From positions 6,076,001 through 6,140,000 of the forward strand of contig NZ_JAZHRV010000001.1 in assembly GCF_036924595.1 (NCBI RefSeq): DNA of 64,000 nucleotides, in the 5' to 3' direction. Positions 26,468 through 34,872 of this stretch are shown piece by piece (the stretch's first letter is position 1; every line of letters starts with the position of its first letter). The notes beneath the pieces are model-generated. The model was not told the origin of the DNA. It saw only the letters and a program-made list of their open reading frames with translations, and did not search any database. The position numbers were made by a program, and so were the translations under genes. The stretch comes from Bradyrhizobium algeriense. Its GTDB lineage: Bacteria; Pseudomonadota; Alphaproteobacteria; Rhizobiales; Xanthobacteraceae.

Positions 26468-28354
26468 GTGAGGCAGCGTAAGACGGACTATGGGACCATC
26501 ATTCTACACTGGACGTTCGTGGCAGCCTTCGCCGTTGCGCTCGTTACCGGCTTGCGTATCGCGACCGAAACACCCGACCGTACCTGGATCAACTGGTTCG
26601 ACGCCGTTCTGCCGCGTGACAGCGTATGGATCGCCCATATGCAGGCCGCCATCGTCCTGGTCGCGGTGGCGATCGGCTACATCGTCTACATGCTCCGCTC
26701 CGGACTCGGCCGCCGCGTTCAGATCGACAAAGTTCGCCTGCGCGGGCTGTTTGTCTGCCGCGGGCAGGCGAGGTTGAGCGCCGTGATCGCCCTGATGTAC
26801 TGGATTTTCTTTGTCACGATGGCCGGGCTATTGGTCAGCGGCGGCGCGCTCTATTTCGGTTTCTACTCCGGCTATGACGTGGCGATGCTGCACTGGGTGG
26901 GGACCTGGGTGATCCTCGCCTTTGTCGTCCTGCATGTCTTGACCCAGTTCAAAAGCGGCGGCGCTTCGCAACTGCTGCGCATTTTTCGTCCCGCCCCGCT
27001 GCCTGCGCCGCCGCCGCGGCTCGATGCCGTCGAACTGCTGGGCATGCTGGCCGAGCAGTCGGCGCGTTCGCAAGGACCTGAAAACCCGGACGCGCCGCCC
27101 GATGCCTCGTCCCACCCGCTGCAGCCGCGCGCAGAGATGCGCCGCGGTCGAACGGCTGAGCCGGATCCGGCGCCCCGCCCCCCGGCCGGGCCTGCGCGAT
27201 CGCGAAACCCGACCCTGCAGGCCAATGCGTTCGTGGTCGCGGCCGCCGCCGCGATCACTGGCGCCTCGCTCATCGTAGCTACCGACCGGCTGGCGGTGGA
27301 CAGTGTGCAGATTCGCCGCATCAACGCCGCCGACGCACCGACCCTCGACGGCGACACGTCCGATCGGGCCTGGCGTGGCGTCAAGCCGTTTTCGCTGCTG
27401 ACCGGAGAAGGCGGAAACTTCGACGGCAAAGGCGAAGCCAGAATCGAGGTCCGCGCGGTGCATGACGGCACCTATGCGTACTTCCTATTCACCTGGCAGG
27501 ATTCGACGCGCTCGCTGAAGCACCTCCCGCTCGTCAAGGAAGCCGATGGATGGCATCTGCTCCATTCCGGCTTTCAGCTCGGCGACGAGCATCAATACAA
27601 CGAAGACAAGTTTTCGGTGCTGCTGACCACATCGGATGTCACGCTGGCCGGCGGCCGAACCTTTCATCCGGGGCCGCAGCCGGTTGCCGGCGCGCCGGCC
27701 ACCATGAGCGGCCGTGGACTGCATTACACGGCGTCCGGCTACGCCGACGTCTGGCAGTGGAAGGCCACAAGCGGCGCGACCGGATGGATGGACGACGCCC
27801 ATTTCGGGCCTCCGTTGAATCCGACCCCGATGCAGGCGGCCAACGTCGTTCCCTACAAGGGCGGCTTCGCAGCCGACCCTGGAACGGCAAACTACCGGGA
27901 CAACTTCACCATCGAGGCCGACGTGTCAGGCGGCCCGCGCCGCAGCCGCCTGATCGCCCCGCTGCGCCTGCCCAAAGTCGTCGCCGCCACGACGGACGCG
28001 ATGGGCGATATCGACCTCGATCCCAATCATGGCGAGAGCGACGGCGCGCGCTGGTTCATGCCCGAGAAGGATTCAGTTGCCTATTCGACCGATGTCGACG
28101 CCCGCATCCCGACCGGAACCGTGATCCCGGGCGTCATCGTGGGCGGCGAATTTTCCGGCGACCGTGCCGACGTTCGATGCGCAGCCCGCTGGGCCTCCGG
28201 CCTCTGGGCGCTCGAGGTGCGACGCCGGCTTGACACCACAAGCCAGTTTGACGTGCCGATCAAGACCGGCGTCTTCATGCGGGTCGCCGCTTTCGACCAC
28301 AGCCAGATCAGACATACACGGCACGTTCGGCCGATTCGTATCGAGGTGGAATAA
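26468..28354 (+). CDS. Membrane cytochrome b fused to an ethylbenzene-dehydrogenase-like haem domain
   Basis: The 628-residue protein starts at GTG 26468 after a GGGG site. Its first 180 residues are a four-helix cytochrome b561-type domain with His ligand candidates in ILHWTF, WIAHMQA, MLHWVGTW and VVLHVLTQF. A proline-rich linker (about 175-255) and a further hydrophobic segment lead to a C-terminal domain (from about 280, NAADAPTLDGDTSDRAWRG) of the ethylbenzene dehydrogenase gamma-subunit type (PF09459), which binds haem b in the periplasm. This builds an electron path across the membrane. The 2Fe-2S reductase gene begins directly at the next base, so the two form one redox system. Confidence 0.82.
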   Translation: MRQRKTDYGTIILHWTFVAAFAVALVTGLRIATETPDRTWINWFDAVLPRDSVWIAHMQAAIVLVAVAIGYIVYMLRSGLGRRVQIDKVRLRGLFVCRGQARLSAVIALMYWIFFVTMAGLLVSGGALYFGFYSGYDVAMLHWVGTWVILAFVVLHVLTQFKSGGASQLLRIFRPAPLPAPPPRLDAVELLGMLAEQSARSQGPENPDAPPDASSHPLQPRAEMRRGRTAEPDPAPRPPAGPARSRNPTLQANAFVVAAAAAITGASLIVATDRLAVDSVQIRRINAADAPTLDGDTSDRAWRGVKPFSLLTGEGGNFDGKGEARIEVRAVHDGTYAYFLFTWQDSTRSLKHLPLVKEADGWHLLHSGFQLGDEHQYNEDKFSVLLTTSDVTLAGGRTFHPGPQPVAGAPATMSGRGLHYTASGYADVWQWKATSGATGWMDDAHFGPPLNPTPMQAANVVPYKGGFAADPGTANYRDNFTIEADVSGGPRRSRLIAPLRLPKVVAATTDAMGDIDLDPNHGESDGARWFMPEKDSVAYSTDVDARIPTGTVIPGVIVGGEFSGDRADVRCAARWASGLWALEVRRRLDTTSQFDVPIKTGVFMRVAAFDHSQIRHTRHVRPIRIEVE

Positions 28355-29443
28355 ATGTCAAAGATTTGCAAAGTCACGATCAACGACGAGCCGTTTCTGG
28401 CGAATCGCGGCGAGCTTCTGCTCGATTGGGCATTGATGAACGGCGTCGATCTTCCGCACGATTGCCGCGCCGGAATCTGCGGCGCCTGCCGCGTGCGCCT
28501 GGTCGACGGCCAGGTGTTCGGCGGCCACAGCCGCGGCGACGACATGATCCATGCCTGCCAGGCCCGGATCGTTTCCGATCTCGAGATTGCGATCGAGGCC
28601 GCTCCCGAACCGGTGGCGCTGTCGGCGGAAGTGGCGCAGACCGTGCAGCTCGCGCCCGACGTGGTGGGCGTCGACATCGAACTGCCGAAGCCGCTCGACT
28701 ATCTTCCCGGCCAATATTGCAAGCTGCAGTTTCAGGGCTTTCCGGCGAGGTCCTACAGCCCGACTTTTCCGCTGGAAGGCGCTCCCCACGATCACATGCT
28801 GCACTTTCACATCCGAAAGGTTACGGACGGGCTGGTATCCTCGGCGCTCGGCCAGGAAATCCGCCCCGGGCACCGCGTCAAGCTGACGGGACCGTATGGC
28901 CGCGCCTTTTTCAGGCAAGGCCACGCAGGCCGCATCGTTCTCGTCGCCAGCGGTACCGGCTTCGCCCCGATGTGGTCGGTCGCGGTCGCCGCGATCATGG
29001 AGCAGCCGCAGCGCGAAATGGTCTTCATCGTGCAGGCCCGCAGCATCCGCTCGCTCTACATGCATGCCGCGCTGTGCCGCCTGGCGCTGTTTCCCAATGT
29101 CAGGCTGATCCCGATGGTGTCGGAGCCGCAGCAAATCTCGCACGCGATTCAGAGCGGCCGGCCGACCGATCATTTGCCAAAGCTGTCGCCGGACGATGTG
29201 GTTTATACCGCGGGCGCGCCGGCGATGACCGACGCGGTGGCGCGGATTGCCAAGGCCGCGGGCGCAAGGTGCTACACCGACCCCTTCGTGCAGGAGCCGC
29301 GGACTGCCGAACAATCAGGGTTGATGTCGCGCCTCAGCGGCTGGCTCAACGAGTCCAAAAGCGGAACTATTCCGCCGCAGCCGGCGCGAAAGGCGGCGCC
29401 CATGACCCGAGGCGTAGCCGCAGTCGGCGCCGGCAACCGCTAG
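28355..29443 (+). CDS. 2Fe-2S ferredoxin / ferredoxin-NAD(P)H reductase fusion
   Basis: The 362-residue cytosolic protein joins a plant-type 2Fe-2S domain (about 1-90; cluster Cys in CRAGICGACRVRL and a later HACQ) to an FAD-binding domain (ARSYSP, the RxYS flavin motif) and an NAD(P)-binding domain (VLVASGTGFAPMWS and VYTAGAPAMTD). This is the layout of reductases serving oxygenases and related electron chains. A C-terminal tail after about residue 310 is low complexity. It starts immediately after the stop of the cytochrome b gene and probably feeds or drains electrons there. The partner substrate oxidase is not identified. Confidence 0.88.
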   Translation: MSKICKVTINDEPFLANRGELLLDWALMNGVDLPHDCRAGICGACRVRLVDGQVFGGHSRGDDMIHACQARIVSDLEIAIEAAPEPVALSAEVAQTVQLAPDVVGVDIELPKPLDYLPGQYCKLQFQGFPARSYSPTFPLEGAPHDHMLHFHIRKVTDGLVSSALGQEIRPGHRVKLTGPYGRAFFRQGHAGRIVLVASGTGFAPMWSVAVAAIMEQPQREMVFIVQARSIRSLYMHAALCRLALFPNVRLIPMVSEPQQISHAIQSGRPTDHLPKLSPDDVVYTAGAPAMTDAVARIAKAAGARCYTDPFVQEPRTAEQSGLMSRLSGWLNESKSGTIPPQPARKAAPMTRGVAAVGAGNR

Positions 29444-29549
29444 CTAGAGCATGATCCGGAAAAGTGGGTACCGGTTTTCCGAAAAGATCATGCGTAAATC
29501 AAAGAGATAGAGTGGGATGACGATTCGAAGAAAAGTCATCCCGCTCTAG
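29444..29549. repeat. Dispersed palindromic element of the GCATGATCCGGAAAA type
   Basis: Outer arms CTAGAGC (29444-29450) and GCTCTAG (29543-29549) enclose two inner hairpins. One joins GCATGATC...GGAAAA to TTTTCC...GATCATGC (29449-29492); the other joins GGGATGACT-like arms (about 29514-29541). The core is a very common intergenic repeat in Bradyrhizobium, from memory. It starts right at the reductase stop codon and likely folds as a terminator. Confidence 0.82.
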
Positions 29550-29655
29550 TTCATGGTCATGCTGCGGCTGCGGGAGCCAGCAGGCTCTCGCATCCGGTGT
29601 CTGCGATGATCGACGACACGCTTGCCGCGCGGCGCAGTCGAGCTTGCCCTATTCC

Positions 29656-30462
29656 TCAGCCGGAGATCGCCGCGATATAGCGCTGGACGGACATCTCGAA
29701 CGCCGCCTTTGCATTGTCGGCGATGTTGCGGCCCCACCATGCGCCATAGATGCGGTCGAACGCCAGCGGCTCGACCGCAGCCCAGATCCGCCGCACGGCT
29801 GACGCATTGAGCGGAATGTAGTTCGGAAAACTGTACATGAAGCTGAGCGAGCGGCGGTCCATCGCCACCATCGCGACATCGCCGGTAAGCAATGCACCCC
29901 TGCCCGCCGCGCCCGCGCGCCAGTGCAGGATCGTGCCGCCGGCGAAATGTCCGCCGGTTCGCACCAGAACAATGTCGTCGGAGAGCCGGTGGCTGTCGCC
30001 GGTCCATGGCACGATGGCCGAATGCGGCCGTGTGACAAGAGCGCGATCGTCGCCATGCAGATAGACCGGCGCGCCACCGAACGCCTCACTCCAATCGGCG
30101 ACCGCGCCATAGTAATGCGGGTGCGAGACGGCAATCGCCTTCAGGCCGCCGAGCGAGCGGACGTAGTCGATGGCTTCGCGGGTGGCCAGCGGCACACAGT
30201 CCCACATCACGCAGCCATCGGCTTCACGCACCAGGAGCGCGCGCTGCCCGATCGCAAAACCCGGCTGCATGCTGATGCCGGGAATGTCGAGGTCGTCACG
30301 CCAGACGAGCTTGTAACGTTTCGCCAATTCCTCGCGCGTGAGCCACGCCTGGCCCTTCCAGTTCACAAATTGCCGCTCGTCCTCGCAAACCGGGCAGGCC
30401 CGCGGCGGCGCAGCGCTTTCGGGAAACTGGGCACCACATTGTTCGCACGTCCACAGCGGCAT
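29656..30462 (-). CDS. Metallo-beta-lactamase-fold hydrolase with N-terminal zinc-ribbon/rubredoxin-like head
   Basis: The 268-residue protein begins with a four-Cys knuckle (CEQCGAQF and ACPVCED, about residues 5-26) and continues as an MBL-fold domain. The usual HxHxDH motif is altered to SHPHYYGAV, while other metal-site positions are seen in TGGHFAGGTILHW and LLTGDVA. The changed motif means hydrolase activity is not assured. A strong AGGAG site precedes ATG 30462. It converges on the reductase gene with the dispersed repeat between them. A rubredoxin-like head suggests a redox or sensing role, which is inference. Confidence 0.75.
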   Translation of the reverse strand: MPLWTCEQCGAQFPESAAPPRACPVCEDERQFVNWKGQAWLTREELAKRYKLVWRDDLDIPGISMQPGFAIGQRALLVREADGCVMWDCVPLATREAIDYVRSLGGLKAIAVSHPHYYGAVADWSEAFGGAPVYLHGDDRALVTRPHSAIVPWTGDSHRLSDDIVLVRTGGHFAGGTILHWRAGAAGRGALLTGDVAMVAMDRRSLSFMYSFPNYIPLNASAVRRIWAAVEPLAFDRIYGAWWGRNIADNAKAAFEMSVQRYIAAISG

Positions 30463-30687
30463 GGCGTTGCTCCTATTCGAGGCGTGTTCGGGCTGCGACA
30501 GAACCCGCGACCGCTAGACCAATCGGTCCAAATGTTAAGGATTCTGGCACGTTACGGGAAGTTTGGGTATTGCGGCCTGGATGGTCGGCAGATAGGCTTC
30601 GCTTGACGCCGACCGGATTTTAATCGTCCCGGTTGTCCTAACCTGGGAGCATTTTGCTGCGACCGAGTTATGCGGGATGCCATCTTC

Positions 30688-30879
30688 ATGAGGCGCAAGA
30701 TCGCCGCAATTCTGGTAGCCCACATCGCCGACTACGGCAGGTTGGTCGCCGATGACGAAGAAGAGACGCTGCGGCGAATGGCGTCCTGTCGAACCACCAT
30801 TGACGACCTCATTGCGATAGCGGGTCGTTCCGTCCAATGGCTGTGCCCGACCGAGCGGGCCGTTGATCCATTGACCTGA
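30688..30879 (+). pseudogene. N-terminal fragment of a class III adenylate/guanylate cyclase gene
   Basis: The reading MRRKIAAILVAHIADYGRLV followed by ADDEEETLRRMAS and IDDLIAIAGR matches the opening of the large rhizobial cyclase family (RKIAAILVADIAGYSRLV... EDEEETLRR...). The expected metal-binding Asp is His here (VAHI for VADI). After about 50 residues the similarity stops and the frame ends, so the catalytic core and downstream domains are missing. An ATG six codons upstream (30670) is also in frame. Confidence 0.7.
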
Positions 30880-30890
30880 TACCCGATGAC

Positions 30891-32513
30891 CTAATACCCG
30901 ATAGCCGCCCCATCGCTGCGCGGATCCGAGCCGCCGCTCAATGTGCCGTTCCGCCGGTCGATGGTGATGCCGTGCGCGTGACCGGCCATTTCGTTCCAGG
31001 CGTCCCAGCGGTTGATCGCGTGGCCGCGTTGCGCGAGCGCGTCGATCGTAGCTTCGGGGAAGCGGCTCTCGATATGCAGCGTGTCGCGCGCTTCGCCGAG
31101 GGCGAAGCGGCCGGAAAGAAACCGCGGCATCTCGATCGCCTCCTGGATATCGAGACCGAAATCGATCATCGCCGAATAGAGCTGCATCTGGATTTGCGGC
31201 TGGCCGTCCGCGCCCATGCAGCCGAGCACGCTCCAGATCTTGCCGTCGCGCTTGGCCATCGAGGCGATCAGTGTATGCATCGGGATCTTGCCCGGCTCGA
31301 GACGATTGGGATGGTTGCGATCGAGCGAGAAATACGCGCCGCGGTTTTGCAGGATGACGCCGGTGTTTCCCGCAACCACGCAGGAGCCGAAGGCGCCATA
31401 CAGGCTTTGAATCAGCGACGCCGCATTGCCGTCGCAATCGACAGCGGCGACATAGACCGTATCGCCGGACAGGCTGCCGAAAGACGGCACCATGTCCCAC
31501 TTCAATGCCGACCTCGCGTCGATCAGCCGGCCGCGCTCGGCTGCGTATTCTTTCGATATCAGCCGCTCGACCGGCACATCGGCAAAGGCGGGATCGGCGA
31601 GCACCTGGTCGCGGTCGTGGTAGGCGATCTGCTTGGCCTGTACCAGCAAATGGACATGGTCGGGCCCGAGGAAATCCTTTCGGTGCAGTTGGTGGGGCTC
31701 GACGAGATTGAGCATTTCGAGCACGGTAAAACCCTGCGTCGGCGGCGGCGTGTTGAAGACCGTAACGTCGCGGTAGCGGCCAACAAGGGGAGCGGCCCAG
31801 ACGGCCCTTTGCCGGCCGAAATCGGCAAGGCGAAACAGGCCGCCGTTTTCCCTGGAGAAGCGTGCCATCTCGGCGGCGACCGGCCCAGCATAAAAGCCGG
31901 ACCACCCGTCATCCGCGATCGATTGCAACGTGCGCGCCAGGTTTGCGTTGGCAAGCTTGGTGCCCGGCCGCGCTGCCGCCCCATCGGCAAAGAAAAGCGC
32001 CGCGGCCGCTTGATCTCGCGCCAGATCATCGCGCGTCATCTCGATGAAGCTTGCAAGGCGGCCGGTGACCGGAAAGCCGTCGCTTGCATACCGGATAGCG
32101 CTTTCCAGAACACGCCGCAGCGGAAGCCTTCCATAGGCATCGTGCGCCTCGATCCAGCTCGCTACTCCACCCGGCACCGTCAAGGTCGCCGGCACGATGC
32201 CCCGTAGCGGGATTCCATTCAGCCCGCGCGCTTCAAAGGACGACAGCGTGGCGCCCTCCGCCGCCTTGCCGCCGCCGTTGAGGGAGCGGATCTCGCCGCT
32301 CGCGCCGTCGTGAACGAGCCAGAACGCATCGCCGCCGAGACCGGTCATGTGCGGGTAGACAACCGACAGCACCGCGCTGGCCGCGATCGCCGCGTCGATG
32401 GCGGAGCCGCCGGCGCGAAGCACGTCAAGGCCGGCCGCGGAGGCGAGCGAATGCGGCGACGTCACCATGCCGTTCGAGGCAAGCGTGACGGGCCGGCCGG
32501 TACGAATGTCCAA
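30891..32513 (-). CDS. ggt: Gamma-glutamyltransferase family protein (Ntn hydrolase)
   Basis: Autoprocessing enzyme that cleaves gamma-glutamyl amides or transfers the glutamyl group. The 540-residue precursor has the family landmarks GGDAFWLVHDG, NGGGKAAEG, VPGGVASWIEAH and the new N-terminus nucleophile Thr352 in LSGDTVYVAAVDCDGN. The small-subunit end contains GCMGADGQPQIQMQ. There is no clear signal peptide, so a cytoplasmic acylase-like role is possible, unlike secreted GGT. It follows the amine oxidase gene on the same strand with a dead binding-protein gene between, and may be part of an amine or glutamyl-amine catabolic unit. Confidence 0.88.
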   Translation of the reverse strand: MDIRTGRPVTLASNGMVTSPHSLASAAGLDVLRAGGSAIDAAIAASAVLSVVYPHMTGLGGDAFWLVHDGASGEIRSLNGGGKAAEGATLSSFEARGLNGIPLRGIVPATLTVPGGVASWIEAHDAYGRLPLRRVLESAIRYASDGFPVTGRLASFIEMTRDDLARDQAAAALFFADGAAARPGTKLANANLARTLQSIADDGWSGFYAGPVAAEMARFSRENGGLFRLADFGRQRAVWAAPLVGRYRDVTVFNTPPPTQGFTVLEMLNLVEPHQLHRKDFLGPDHVHLLVQAKQIAYHDRDQVLADPAFADVPVERLISKEYAAERGRLIDARSALKWDMVPSFGSLSGDTVYVAAVDCDGNAASLIQSLYGAFGSCVVAGNTGVILQNRGAYFSLDRNHPNRLEPGKIPMHTLIASMAKRDGKIWSVLGCMGADGQPQIQMQLYSAMIDFGLDIQEAIEMPRFLSGRFALGEARDTLHIESRFPEATIDALAQRGHAINRWDAWNEMAGHAHGITIDRRNGTLSGGSDPRSDGAAIGY

Positions 32514-32543
32514 TTCAAGCCCCCGAATCTGCTCAGACGCCGA

Positions 32544-32702
32544 TCAGGCGCGGATCCGTCTGATCATGTGATTGTCGTAGATGGCCTCGCATGTCGTGAG
32601 CCGCCAGCGCACGGCGGGCGCGGACTACGCGATGGCGGGTGCGGCGACGGCGCCAGTGGCGACCGCGGCACCGGCTGCCTTGAGGAGCTTCCTGCGATTC
32701 AT
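32544..32702 (-). pseudogene. Truncated solute-binding protein gene (TRAP/DctP-type) with amber codon
   Basis: A good ribosome site (AAGGAGACTGACC) and ATG 32702 lead into a Tat signal, MNRRKLLKAAGAAVATGAVA then APAIA, and then TAG at 32625. In the same frame the sequence continues SAPAVRWRLTTCEAIYDNHM before a second stop at 32544. TRAP and related binding proteins typically read APAIAQS.P.VKWRLTSSFPKSLD..YG, so the TAG most simply replaces CAG (Gln), and the rest of the gene has been deleted. It once may have supplied the amine or amide used by the flanking enzymes. Confidence 0.65.
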
Positions 32703-32748
32703 GGTCAGTCTCCTTGCGTAGTGAGATGAGAAGCGAACGCGTGGACCG

Positions 32749-34719
32749 TCAGCCGCAGCATGGCCCGCGGTTATCCCGGCTCGCGCTGTTTCGGTCGGGC
32801 GGCAGGTCCATCGCCGGATTCTCGGCAAAGAAGCCGTTCGGCTTCAGCGCGAAGCCGACATATTCGACCGGCATCACCGGAAAATCTTCGGGACGGCAGA
32901 CATGCGTGGCCCCGAAACTGTGCCAGACGACGATATCCTGGTTTTCGATCGAACGGTTTTTCGCAACATATTTCGGCAGGCCGTCGCCGCCGGCATGCTG
33001 GTTTGGGAATTCGCCGCTCGCATAACGCTCGTCGGGCGCGTAGCGCGTCACCCAGATATGCTTGGTCGCAAAGCCGCCACGCTCGGTCATGTAGCAGCCC
33101 TTCTGCGCAAGCATCACGGGCGCGCTGTGCGCCAGGAGCTTGTAGGCCGTCGCGCCGCCGACGCTGTTCTTTTGATTGGGATTGGTGATCTTCCAGTAGC
33201 GTCCGGTCCGCCCGTCGGCCTCGCGGACCGCGTCGCGCTCGCGTGAGAGAACCCGCGACGTGGTATCGAACACGTTGCCGTAGGGATTGTCCGTCCCCCA
33301 TGGCCGTGGCCGGAACTCGTGCTCGGTGACGCTATTGCCCTCACCATCCAGCATCATGTGGAGGCGGGCATTGAAGAAATGCTGGTGGGTCGGACCGCCG
33401 AGATCTTCAGCGACCATGCCGCCCCACGGATAGGGCTTGCCCGGCGCGATCGCCGCCGTCTGGATGATGCCGGTAAGCTTGACCTCGAGCTGAATGGTGC
33501 CGTCCTGGTAGAAGTACCAGAAGAACCCGTAATCGTAATTTCCGACGGTGGTGAAGAACGAGATGACGAGCCGCCGTGACCGCCGCACCTCGAACGTTTC
33601 GTTGCGGAATTCGTAATGCTTCCAGAGGATACCGTAATCCTCCTCGTGCAGGCAGATCGCATTCCTCATGACGGCCGGCTTGCCGTAATCGTCGGCGACC
33701 GGCACATCGAAATAATGGATATGGCCGAGGCAATCGCAGCCGAGTTCGAGTGCGTTGGCGAGCTTGCCCAGTCCATACTCCCCGGCGTCGAACGCGCATT
33801 TCCAGAAATGATTCGCGGTCGGATCGGCATAGGGAACGATCATGTCGGTGACGCTGGCCCGGTAGATGATCGGCCGTTCGCGCTCACGATCGCGAAACGA
33901 GATCTGGTGCAGCACCAGTCCCTCGCGCGCGGTCCAGCCGACACGGAACGACCAGTTCTGCCAATTGACCTTCCATCCCTCGACCGTAAAGCTCGGGCCG
34001 TCCTTTTGCACCACATCCAGCGGCTTCACGTCCTTGCGCGTCTGCGGGATCGATGCCCGGTCGTAGTTGCGCGATTTCTTCGGGATCGGAATCACGTCGG
34101 GCTCATCGACCAGATGGACGATCCTGTTCTCGATCAGGTCGACGAGCGCGACCACGCCTTCGATCGGGTGCGCGTAGCCGTTGTCCTTGAGATCCTTGCG
34201 CCAATAGGAAACGGCGCTGACCAGCCTGCGCCCCTTCTCCACCTCGCGGTCGAAATAGCCGGCCGAAAACGGGTCGACCTGAACCAGCTCGATGTCCTCA
34301 TCATTCAGGCCCCGCCGCTTCATCGCACGCCGCCAGTCCGCGTCGGCCTTGACGATGTCGCCGACCTTGAACACTTCCTCGATCGTGATCGGCGGCTGGC
34401 CGTAGGGATGGAGCTTGGTCGGATACTCGCGCCACGCCGTCACGCGCTTGGAATCGAGATCTACCGTCGCGACATGCGTCGCGCCGGTCTTGCTGTCGAA
34501 CAGGGTGACGGCGGCCCGTCGCAGGAGCCCGGCTGCCGGCTTCCATCCGAGGACGTCGGACTTGGCCGGCTCTTCGAGCTGCACGTGCGTAAATCGCGCG
34601 TGCGGGCCGAGCCGCTTTTCCGTCCTCAATATCTCGGACGCCAGCGCGACTTCGGTCTCGCTGAGCGGATCGAGCGGATGGCCGGCATCTGTGCCGGCGG
34701 ATGGCTTTGTGCGTACCAT
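32749..34719 (-). CDS. Copper-containing primary amine oxidase
   Basis: Oxidises primary amines such as tyramine, phenylethylamine or histamine to aldehyde, ammonia and hydrogen peroxide. The 656-residue protein has the topaquinone precursor Tyr395 in VGNYDYGFF, the catalytic base Asp311 in AFDAGEYGLG, and the copper ligands in PTHQHFFNARLHM and VVWHSFGATH. No signal peptide is seen, so this form is probably cytoplasmic, like the Arthrobacter enzymes and unlike periplasmic E. coli TynA. It is divergent from an AraC-type regulator, the arrangement used by tynA-feaR. Preferred amine unknown. Confidence 0.93.
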   Translation of the reverse strand: MVRTKPSAGTDAGHPLDPLSETEVALASEILRTEKRLGPHARFTHVQLEEPAKSDVLGWKPAAGLLRRAAVTLFDSKTGATHVATVDLDSKRVTAWREYPTKLHPYGQPPITIEEVFKVGDIVKADADWRRAMKRRGLNDEDIELVQVDPFSAGYFDREVEKGRRLVSAVSYWRKDLKDNGYAHPIEGVVALVDLIENRIVHLVDEPDVIPIPKKSRNYDRASIPQTRKDVKPLDVVQKDGPSFTVEGWKVNWQNWSFRVGWTAREGLVLHQISFRDRERERPIIYRASVTDMIVPYADPTANHFWKCAFDAGEYGLGKLANALELGCDCLGHIHYFDVPVADDYGKPAVMRNAICLHEEDYGILWKHYEFRNETFEVRRSRRLVISFFTTVGNYDYGFFWYFYQDGTIQLEVKLTGIIQTAAIAPGKPYPWGGMVAEDLGGPTHQHFFNARLHMMLDGEGNSVTEHEFRPRPWGTDNPYGNVFDTTSRVLSRERDAVREADGRTGRYWKITNPNQKNSVGGATAYKLLAHSAPVMLAQKGCYMTERGGFATKHIWVTRYAPDERYASGEFPNQHAGGDGLPKYVAKNRSIENQDIVVWHSFGATHVCRPEDFPVMPVEYVGFALKPNGFFAENPAMDLPPDRNSASRDNRGPCCG

Positions 34720-34872
34720 ATCGGACCGAATTCTCCAGAATTTGGCCGCAGGCTACGGCGGCCCGAGCCGCTGCGTCTTGAATGAACCTGCCACGTCCGG
34801 CGGTTTGGCCCTTGCCAGAGCGACCGGTCCTGGGCGACGCTGGCGGACCACAAACCGGATCTTGTTCGCACG

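Noticed and set aside
28366..29454. 362-codon rightward frame overlapping the 2Fe-2S reductase
   Set aside because: Same length as the reductase frame but shifted; it lacks motifs and consists of Arg/Gly/Pro-rich shadow sequence.
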